Assembly: GCA_903891365.1 (NCBI GenBank)
Contig: CAITEG010000059.1
Coordinates: forward strand, 1 to 7,410
DNA length: 7,410 bases
Reading direction: 5' to 3'
DNA from: an uncultured bacterium
GTDB lineage: Bacteria; Patescibacteriota; Minisyncoccia; Phycocordibacterales; UBA9973
Shown here: positions 1 to 5,105 of the stretch, in pieces
Position numbering within the stretch: position 1 is the first letter of the stretch
How the letters are laid out: each line of letters begins with the position of its first letter
The notes under the pieces: model-generated
What the model saw: the letters and a program-made list of their open reading frames with translations, nothing else
Database searches by the model: none
What the model was told of the DNA's origin: nothing
Translations under genes and position numbers: made by a program

Positions 1-1
1 C

Positions 2-1234
2 ATCATCGTACTCGTGTTATTTGTATGCGGGTTATTTATATATTTTCTCTTACCCAAGTTGAATAATCAGGTAGAATACAACAGCGAAGATACAAGTCTA
101 AAAGGAGACCAAGCTTCTCCACTGGACGGCAAGATTGTGAAGTCCGCATCTGATACTCTCCCTATAGAAGACTTATCTGTTGGGGAAAATAATTCTGCTG
201 GTTCAACTATCCCCGTTTCCAATATAATTGTCACACATATAGCTACTCCAGAGACTGTAAAAGCTGCTTATATATCTAGCTGGGTTGCTGGATCAGCAAA
301 GTTTAGAGATAAGATCATAAAGTTGATAGATGATACAGAGCTCAATGCTATAGTTATCGATGTGAAGGATTCTACCGGAAGAGTCAGTTTTGAAATGGCA
401 GATCCTTACCTGCAAAAATTTGGAAGTATAGAGAAACGTGTCGCGAACATTCGCGAACTTACAGACATGCTACACAAAAAGAATATTTACATCATCGGGC
501 GTGTAGCTGTTTTCCAAGACCCTTATATGACAAACAAAATGCCTTCTTGGGCTATAACCAAGAAGAGTGATGGTAGCGTCTGGAAGGACCGTAAAGGTTT
601 GTCTTTCCTAGACCCTGCAAAGAAAGAAGTTACTGACTATGTCATAGCAGTAGCGAAGGATGCTTACGAGGAAGGCTTCGATGAGATCAACTTTGACTAC
701 ATACGCTATCCATCTGATGGCGATATGAAAGATATCAACTATCATTTAAAAGAGGGTGAGACAAGAAGCGACAATATAGAAAAGTTCTTCAAGAATCTTT
801 CTGTGGGAGTGAAAGCTGAAAAGAATATTCCTATGTCTGCTGACCTCTTTGGTCTTACTACAGAAGCAACTGACGATATGGGTATCGGCCAAGTCTGGGA
901 GAAGGCATTACCTTACTTCGACTTCCTCTGTCCTATGGTTTATCCTTCTCATTATCCTCCTGGTCAGATGGGCTACAAGAATCCAAGTCTTCATCCGTAT
1001 GAGATTATAAATAAGGCGTTGCAAGGAGCAATTAATAAAAGTTATAAAGTTGCGTCAGATAAGAATAAGATTCGTCCTTGGCTACAAGACTTTGATATGG
1101 GGACTACTTATACAAAAGAGTTAATACAGTTAGAATTCAAAGCAGTCTATGATAATGGTCTCAAGTCTTGGATGCTTTGGGATCCAGCGAACACTTATAC
1201 ACCTAGTGCATTGAAGTTAGAAACAACACAATAA
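2..1234 (+). CDS. Membrane-anchored DUF4015-type putative glycoside hydrolase (5' partial)
   Basis: The reading frame is open to the window edge. Bases 2-13 add Ile-Ile-Val-Leu before a possible GTG at 14, and a hydrophobic anchor runs across that point, so the true start probably lies upstream. Residues below count from the GTG. A polar linker (about 16-80) leads into a TIM-barrel-like domain (about 83-395). Motifs typical of the DUF4015 putative glycosyl hydrolase family (PF13200) are AYISSW (85-90), VIDVKD (114-119) and FDEINFDYIRYP (222-233). The acidic residues D116 and D228 sit at strand ends, where catalytic acids are expected. The family is thought to act on surface or cell-wall polysaccharide, but the substrate is not shown here. 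The product should be anchored in the membrane facing outward. The next gene starts 5 bp downstream, so the two are probably co-transcribed. Confidence 0.85.
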   Translation: MIVLVLFVCGLFIYFLLPKLNNQVEYNSEDTSLKGDQASPLDGKIVKSASDTLPIEDLSVGENNSAGSTIPVSNIIVTHIATPETVKAAYISSWVAGSAKFRDKIIKLIDDTELNAIVIDVKDSTGRVSFEMADPYLQKFGSIEKRVANIRELTDMLHKKNIYIIGRVAVFQDPYMTNKMPSWAITKKSDGSVWKDRKGLSFLDPAKKEVTDYVIAVAKDAYEEGFDEINFDYIRYPSDGDMKDINYHLKEGETRSDNIEKFFKNLSVGVKAEKNIPMSADLFGLTTEATDDMGIGQVWEKALPYFDFLCPMVYPSHYPPGQMGYKNPSLHPYEIINKALQGAINKSYKVASDKNKIRPWLQDFDMGTTYTKELIQLEFKAVYDNGLKSWMLWDPANTYTPSALKLETTQ

Positions 1235-1239
1235 AATTT

Positions 1240-2502
1240 ATGATAAAAATAAAAAAAATATTAAACACAGTAATAGAAAAAACAAAAAAAGAATACAAAA
1301 GAATTTTGTATATAGTTGTTTCTCTTCTTTTGATTGGTGGAGTTTTTGCTAGTGGTATTTACCTTGGATATTCTCACAGACCAGAGATGGATAAAGTATC
1401 AAATGTTACGAATAAAACTCCTACTTTTGAGACGACTGCTGACTTCACAGCTTTCTGGAAAGCCTGGAATGTCCTTAAGGAAAAGTCTATATATTCTGAC
1501 AAGATTACAGACCAAGACCGCGTCTGGGGGGCTATAAAAGGCCTTGCAGGCACTGCTGGTGACCCATACACCACATTCTTCAATCCAGAGGATAATAAGT
1601 CATTTAAAGAGGAAATAAAGGGGTCTTTTGGTGGTATAGGAGCTGAGATAGGTATGAAGGACAAGATTCTAACGATTATTGCACCTCTTAAGGGGACACC
1701 TGCTTGGAATGCTGGAATAAAGAAAGGAGACAGAATTCTAAAGATAGACAAGGTGAATACTTCCGATATGACTATCGACCAAGCTATCGATAAAATCCAT
1801 GGAGCAAAAGGTACCACTGTCGTTCTTACTATTCTCCACGAAGGGGACAGAGAGACGAAAGATATACCAATAGTGAGAGATACTATAAACGTTCCTACTA
1901 TAGAGACGGAGAGTTTGCCTGATGGAATTTTCGAAATAAAGTTCTATAGCTTCACAGAGAATTCAGATAAACTTTTTGCTGGTGCACTTCAAGAATTTGT
2001 AAAGTCGGGGAATCATAAACTTCTCCTTGATTTGAGAGGCAATCCAGGCGGCTATCTTGAAGCGGCTGTAAATATCGGATCTTGGTTTGTCGATGAAGGA
2101 CAAGTGATAGTGAGTGAAGACTTTGGTACTAGTCGTAAGGCAGTGTATTACCGCAGTCATGGACCAAAAATATTTAATGATAAATTGCAATTCGTTATCC
2201 TTGTAGATGGAGGTTCTGCTTCTGCTTCTGAGATTTTAGCTGGAGCTCTGAAGGAGCATGGTATAGCAACCCTCGTAGGAGAGAAGACTTTTGGTAAAGG
2301 TTCTGTCCAGGAGTTGGTAGACATCACCCCTGATACGTCGCTCAAGGTGACTGTCGCCAAGTGGCTCACACCAAACGGTATCTCTATCTCAGCTGCTGGG
2401 CTTGAACCAGATGTGAAGGTTCCTTTCACTTTGAAAGACTACGATGCCAAGCGTGATCCACAACTAGATAAAGCTGTCGAAATATTAAAAGCTAAATTAT
2501 AA
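1240..2502 (+). CDS. S41 family C-terminal processing peptidase (CtpA/Prc type)
   Basis: This is a membrane-anchored serine protease of the C-terminal processing (tail-specific) family, which trims or degrades envelope proteins from their C-termini. The domains, in order, are a basic N-terminus, one membrane segment (about 21-43), a helical cap region (about 65-125), a PDZ domain (about 128-200, with a GGIGAEIG start and KKGDRILKID) and the S41 catalytic core (about 225-395). The core has LLDLRGNPGG (262-271), GGSASASEI (324-332) and GEKTFGKGSVQ (347-357). The likely catalytic set is Ser328, Lys353 and Gln357; the Ser-Lys spacing of 25 and Lys-Gln spacing of 4 match characterised members such as Bacillus CtpB. 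Its 420 residues are normal for the family and it looks intact. The ATG lies 5 bp after the upstream stop and has no Shine-Dalgarno sequence. It sits between an anchored hydrolase gene and rplI. Confidence 0.95.
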   Translation: MIKIKKILNTVIEKTKKEYKRILYIVVSLLLIGGVFASGIYLGYSHRPEMDKVSNVTNKTPTFETTADFTAFWKAWNVLKEKSIYSDKITDQDRVWGAIKGLAGTAGDPYTTFFNPEDNKSFKEEIKGSFGGIGAEIGMKDKILTIIAPLKGTPAWNAGIKKGDRILKIDKVNTSDMTIDQAIDKIHGAKGTTVVLTILHEGDRETKDIPIVRDTINVPTIETESLPDGIFEIKFYSFTENSDKLFAGALQEFVKSGNHKLLLDLRGNPGGYLEAAVNIGSWFVDEGQVIVSEDFGTSRKAVYYRSHGPKIFNDKLQFVILVDGGSASASEILAGALKEHGIATLVGEKTFGKGSVQELVDITPDTSLKVTVAKWLTPNGISISAAGLEPDVKVPFTLKDYDAKRDPQLDKAVEILKAKL

Positions 2503-2509
2503 AAGTTAT

Positions 2510-2947
2510 ATGAAAATAATTTTAACCACAGATGTAGCAAAAGTTGGTAATAGATATGAATTAAAAGAATTCAAAGATGGATATGCCAATGTCCTTATCG
2601 CTAAGGGTTTAGCTTTGCTTGCTACTCCGAAAGCTATTGCTGAATTAAATGCAAAGAAAGCCGTATTAGAACAAAAGAGAGAAGAGCAGATGAAGCTTTT
2701 TGATTCTATCATAGCCACTGTCGATAATAGAAAGATAGAGATAGGAGCTAAAGCGAATGAGAAAGGACATTTATTCAAAGCTGTTGGACCTCATGATATT
2801 GCTGTAGCGATTAAACTAGTTACAGGTGTTGATGTTGAGGATAGTTCTGTAATAATGACTCCGATAAAAGAAGTTGGTCTTCATACTGTGGAGATAAAGA
2901 AAGGCAATAAGAAAGGGAAGTGTCAGATAGAAGTTATAAAAGCATAA
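2510..2947 (+). CDS. rplI: 50S ribosomal protein bL9
   Basis: bL9 binds 23S rRNA near the base of the L1 stalk and helps keep the reading frame. The N-terminal domain (MKIILTTDVAKVG, then KDGYANVLIAKGLALLAT at about 22-39) is followed by a long charged connecting helix (about 41-75) and a C-terminal domain that starts at EIGAKANEKGHLFKAVG (76-92) and runs to the end. At 145 residues it is close to the usual length of about 148. Compared with Escherichia coli bL9, the loop after GYA is one residue shorter, and the usual Arg-Asn-Phe/Tyr-Leu is replaced by Asn-Val-Leu. It starts 7 bp after the protease stop, with no Shine-Dalgarno sequence, and is the last gene of the run before the terminator at 2951. 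Pairing with a protease and a hydrolase, instead of rpsF or rpsR, is not the classical arrangement. Confidence 0.95.
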   Translation: MKIILTTDVAKVGNRYELKEFKDGYANVLIAKGLALLATPKAIAELNAKKAVLEQKREEQMKLFDSIIATVDNRKIEIGAKANEKGHLFKAVGPHDIAVAIKLVTGVDVEDSSVIMTPIKEVGLHTVEIKKGNKKGKCQIEVIKA

Positions 2948-2950
2948 TAT

Positions 2951-2978
2951 AAAAACTCCTCAGCAATGAGGAGTTTTT
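2951..2978. terminator. Bidirectional rho-independent terminator between rplI and rpmA
   Basis: A perfect 12-bp inverted repeat (2951-2962 with 2967-2978) closes on the tetraloop GCAA. Its outer part is A5 on the left and T5 on the right, so both strands give a GC-containing stem followed by a U-tract. It sits between the convergent ends of rplI (stop at 2945-2947) and rpmA (stop at 2990-2992) and can serve both. Confidence 0.93.
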
Positions 2979-2989
2979 ATATTTAAGAT

Positions 2990-3268
2990 TTATTTTGTTA
3001 CAACGTGTACGACTTTCTTGACTGATGATGTACGGTTGAAGTTTGTCTTTCTCTTTGAACCAAATTTGATTGTTCCAGGCTTTAGAGCAAAAAGAGTATG
3101 ATCTTTACCCATTCCTACATTGTTTCCAGGAAGTATTTTAGTACCTCTTTGGCGAATGATGATTGATCCTGCTTTTGCTACTTCTCCAGCGTAAAGCTTC
3201 GTACCTAAGTACTTTGGATTTGAGTCTGTTAAGTTTTTAGCCGAACCCCCGGCTTTTCGATGTGCCAT
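2990..3268 (-). CDS. rpmA: 50S ribosomal protein bL27
   Basis: bL27 is a large-subunit protein whose flexible N-terminus reaches the peptidyl-transferase centre. The sequence opens with MAHRKAGGSAKN, the form without the cleaved N-terminal extension seen in Firmicutes. It continues with the conserved GSIIIRQRGTKILPGNNVGMGKDHTLFAL core (34-62), ending in FGSKRKTNF and a basic tail. At 92 residues it is of normal length. It appears to stand alone: its usual partner rplU (bL21) is not next to it, and the divergent neighbour starting at 3374 is an envelope protein. There is no Shine-Dalgarno sequence; the bases just before the ATG on the minus strand are AT-rich. Confidence 0.96.
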   Translation of the reverse strand: MAHRKAGGSAKNLTDSNPKYLGTKLYAGEVAKAGSIIIRQRGTKILPGNNVGMGKDHTLFALKPGTIKFGSKRKTNFNRTSSVKKVVHVVTK

Positions 3269-3373
3269 ATGATGTTTAGTTTATAGTTTTAAATCTATAG
3301 TTTCTAAGTAAATGGCTTAAAATATCTATATAATCTAGTAAACTACCTGCAAATGATTTATAATTAAACTTGT
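3269..3373. promoter_or_regulatory. Divergent intergenic promoter region between rpmA and the envelope pair
   Basis: This 105-bp AT-rich gap must hold the start signals for both divergent units. On the plus strand there are two exact TATAAT matches, at 3329-3334 and 3359-3364. Neither has a good -35 hexamer at 16-18 bp. The second lies only 9 bp before the ATG at 3374, which would give a leaderless or near-leaderless mRNA. A direct repeat TATAGTTT (3282-3289 and 3296-3303) lies on the rpmA side. I could not pick a convincing promoter for rpmA. In DNA this AT-rich, chance matches are common. Confidence 0.35.
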
Positions 3374-3775
3374 ATGAGTATAAATGATTTTCTGAATAAA
3401 ATCAAGGGGGAAATCCTTATTGACAGGTCTACCATACTATGTCTTTGTATTATAGTGTTGGTTGGACTTGGTTCTTTTGGTTTGGGACGACTTTTCCCTA
3501 TAGACAAGACAGATAAAAGTAGTTCTAAATTAGACAATGAAAATGTAAGTATTGTCAAAGGGGAGATAGGGAAGAGCATAGAGGCTGAAAATACTTTGAC
3601 GAATTTTGACACGAATCAAAAAGAAAAGATGTATGTCGCATCTAAAAATGGTAAACTATACTATAGTAAAGGGTGCAGTGGTACGAAGAGAATAAAACTT
3701 GAGAATCAGGTATGGTTTGCCTCTAAGAGTGAGGCAGAGGATTCTGGTTTTAGTTTATCAACATCGTGTAAATAA
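3374..3775 (+). CDS. Small membrane-anchored protein with Ada-like C-terminal domain
   Basis: No characterised function is recognised. A short cytoplasmic N-terminus precedes one membrane segment (about 19-40), a polar linker (about 42-82) and a compact C-terminal domain (about 86-133). That domain reads MYVASKNGKLYY, then Cys101, then KRIKLENQVWFASKSEAEDSGF, ending in Cys132. The layout resembles the Ada-type metal-binding fold (PF02805-like), in which a Cys follows a Tyr-rich strand and a final Cys-x-x-Cys follows an Ala-Gly turn. Here the first Cys of that closing pair is Ser129, so only two domain cysteines remain. Structural zinc is therefore doubtful, and a disulfide is possible. From memory, similar anchored domains occur in Parcubacteria. 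The start has no Shine-Dalgarno sequence. The CAP-domain gene follows 6 bp downstream, so the two probably form one transcript acting at the envelope. Confidence 0.75.
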   Translation: MSINDFLNKIKGEILIDRSTILCLCIIVLVGLGSFGLGRLFPIDKTDKSSSKLDNENVSIVKGEIGKSIEAENTLTNFDTNQKEKMYVASKNGKLYYSKGCSGTKRIKLENQVWFASKSEAEDSGFSLSTSCK

Positions 3776-3781
3776 TTTTAG

Positions 3782-4726
3782 ATGAAAATATCAAATCAAA
3801 TTATAATAGTATCAGTCCTCATACTCATCTTTATATTTATGAAGAGTGACTATAAGTCTATGTATACTAAAGCCCTCACTTATCTACAGAGTGGCCTCGG
3901 TCAAGTTGTCTATCAGAATAATGGAGCAGGTATAAATAAGAATCTTGTACCAGAAGCTACTACAGATGGGGAGAGTAGTACACCTACTGTCGTTAAAGCG
4001 ACCGTGCCTGGGGCTCTTATCGTTTCAGACAGCTTCCTCTCTAATAATACTAGTAAGATTAACTTGGTCAGTAAGAATGTAATAGATATAACCAATGAAT
4101 ACAGAAGAAATAATGGTAACCTTCCTGCTCTGACAGAAAATTCTAAACTTGATTTCTCTGCTGAAAAAAAGCTACAAGATATGTTTGTGAAAGGGTACTT
4201 TGAACACGTGTCTCCATCGGGTGTCGGTGTGGCTGACTTGGGGAAAGAAGTTGGGTATGAGTATATCCTTATAGGAGAGAATTTGGCCCTTGGTAACTTC
4301 AAGGACGATAGATCTCTCGTCGATGCATGGATGGCAAGTAAAGGACACAGAGCGAACATCTTGAACAATAGATATACGGAGATCGGTGTCTCTGTCGGTA
4401 AAGGTAACTATAATGGCAAGACTGTCTGGATGGGTGTGCAACATTTTGGATTACCAAAGAGTGCTTGTCCTTCTATTGATGAAGTTCTAAGAGGAATAAT
4501 TGACTTAGATCAAAAGAAGATAAAAGAAATGGAAAGTGACCTATCTACCAGAAAGGCCGGCATAGACAGTGGGGCAGTAAGAGAGGGCTTAACAACCAAT
4601 GGACAGATAGATGCGTATAACTCTCTAGTGAATGATTATAATAAATTAATTTTAGATATAAAAGAAAAAATAAATACTTACAATAAAGAAGTACGAAATT
4701 TCAACAGTTGTATTCAAGGAGTCTAA
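3782..4726 (+). CDS. Membrane-anchored CAP (SCP/PR1) domain protein with C-terminal coiled-coil hairpin
   Basis: This looks like an exported protein. An uncleaved signal anchor (about 5-20) is followed by a Ser/Thr-rich linker (about 45-95) and a CAP/SCP domain (about 97-225, PF00188-like). Conserved CAP features are EYRRNNGNLPAL (106-117), FEHVSP with His142, GENLA with Glu166, WMASKGHRANILN with His189, YTEIGVSVG with Glu200, and VQHFG with His221. Bacterial CAP proteins are secreted and mostly of unknown molecular role; some bind lipids or act at the surface. After the domain comes a charged helical region (about 232-308) that reads as two helices joined by a Gly-containing turn (about 260-273). 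The only two cysteines, Cys229 and Cys310, lie at its two ends. It follows the Ada-like-tail gene by 6 bp and ends before a hairpin at 4756. There is no Shine-Dalgarno sequence. Confidence 0.9.
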   Translation: MKISNQIIIVSVLILIFIFMKSDYKSMYTKALTYLQSGLGQVVYQNNGAGINKNLVPEATTDGESSTPTVVKATVPGALIVSDSFLSNNTSKINLVSKNVIDITNEYRRNNGNLPALTENSKLDFSAEKKLQDMFVKGYFEHVSPSGVGVADLGKEVGYEYILIGENLALGNFKDDRSLVDAWMASKGHRANILNNRYTEIGVSVGKGNYNGKTVWMGVQHFGLPKSACPSIDEVLRGIIDLDQKKIKEMESDLSTRKAGIDSGAVREGLTTNGQIDAYNSLVNDYNKLILDIKEKINTYNKEVRNFNSCIQGV

Positions 4727-4755
4727 GATCATAACTATACTCTAGGGGAGTAGTA

Positions 4756-4780
4756 AAAGGAGCTTTAAAGGCTCCTTTAT
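4756..4780 (+). terminator. Probable terminator after the CAP-domain gene
   Basis: An 8-bp perfect inverted repeat (4756-4763 with 4771-4778, core GGAGC/GCTCC) with a 7-base loop lies 29 bp after the CAP gene stop. The U-tract is short (TTTAT), so it is a moderate terminator. The minus strand reads TTTTA after the same stem, so it may also work in that direction. Confidence 0.7.
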
Positions 4781-4860
4781 TGGTAGGGCTTATTTTATAT
4801 GAGAGTGTCGCACAATATATCTTTTACGACGTTAAGCCTGTATAAAATACTTAGGATAAA

Positions 4861-4888
4861 TAAAAACAGGAGCATTTTGTGCTCCTGT
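4861..4888 (-). terminator. Minus-strand rho-independent terminator
   Basis: A perfect 9-bp stem (4866-4874 with 4880-4888) closes on a 5-base loop. Read on the minus strand, it is followed by TTTTTATTTA, a good U-tract. On the plus strand it is followed by CCTGTACC and would not terminate. It therefore belongs to a minus-strand transcript that starts upstream of 4888, yet the helicase already has its own terminator at 5049-5084. Confidence 0.83.
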
Positions 4889-4913
4889 CCTGTACCGGTT
4901 CTCGGTGTCTTAA

Positions 4914-4994
4914 CTACTTGTTCTTTTTCTTTTTTTGTCCTTCACAATTTTTTCTGAACTTTGGGTTCCCTGGTTGATCGTTTCTGATTTCCAT
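4914..4994 (-). CDS. Candidate 26-residue basic micro-ORF
   Basis: An ATG at 4994-4992 on the minus strand opens 26 codons and ends in TAG at 4916-4914. The peptide starts MEIRNDQPGNPKFRKN, has one Cys (17) and ends in a lysine-rich tail, GQKKKKNK. It is strongly basic, as RNA- or ribosome-binding peptides often are, but I recognise no family. An in-frame stop lies three codons before the ATG, so this is the only likely start. In favour: it sits alone between two minus-strand terminators (5049-5084 upstream, 4861-4888 downstream), which implies a separate short transcript. Against: poly-A tracts make lysine runs by chance, the stop is TAG while the eight main genes all use TAA, and no clear promoter or Shine-Dalgarno sequence is visible. 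The transcript could instead be a non-coding small RNA. Confidence 0.35.
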   Translation of the reverse strand: MEIRNDQPGNPKFRKNCEGQKKKKNK

Positions 4995-5048
4995 AATAAT
5001 TTAGTTAGAAAATTAAAAAAAATGAAAATTAACTCTAAGTTAAACTCC

Positions 5049-5084
5049 AAAAAAGGAGTAAACTATTTGAATCAAGTTTACTCC
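5049..5084 (-). terminator. Rho-independent terminator of the DEAD-box helicase gene
   Basis: A perfect 10-bp stem (5055-5064 with 5075-5084, GGAGTAAACT/AGTTTACTCC) has a 10-base loop. On the minus strand it is followed directly by six Ts (5054-5049). It begins 21 bp after the helicase stop codon (5108-5106), a typical position. Confidence 0.9.
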
Positions 5085-5105
5085 CATTTGTGCCTTTTTG
5101 CAATA

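Larger units (their letters stand above)
4727..5105. other. Convergent intergenic region with three hairpins
   Basis: This 379-bp gap separates the convergent CAP-protein and helicase genes. It contains the CAP-gene terminator (4756-4780), a minus-strand terminator (4861-4888), a minus-strand micro-ORF (4914-4994) and the helicase terminator (5049-5084). Stretch 4781-4860 shows no convincing gene. A plus-strand ATG at 4800 opens a 51-codon frame, but it reads straight through the 4861-4888 hairpin and has no similarity I recognise. Stretch 4995-5048 is very AT-rich, with a short inverted repeat TTAACT/AGTTAA at 5029-5043. Confidence 0.7.

Noticed and set aside
14..16. GTG at 14 as the true start of the hydrolase gene
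   Set aside because: The codons before it extend the same hydrophobic anchor to the window edge, and there is too little upstream sequence to support a start here.
441..458. Direct repeat TCGCGAAC, two copies 10 bp apart
   Set aside because: It lies inside the hydrolase coding frame and encodes normal sequence (Val-Ala-Asn-Ile-Arg-Glu). Two short copies are not enough for a repeat array.
4800..4955. Plus-strand 51-codon frame starting at ATG 4800
   Set aside because: It reads through the minus-strand terminator hairpin and the poly-T stretch, and shows no domain, signal or start context.
5029..5043. Short inverted repeat TTAACT-CTA-AGTTAA
   Set aside because: The 6-bp arms are A/T-rich and likely by chance in this composition; there is no link to a promoter hexamer pair.
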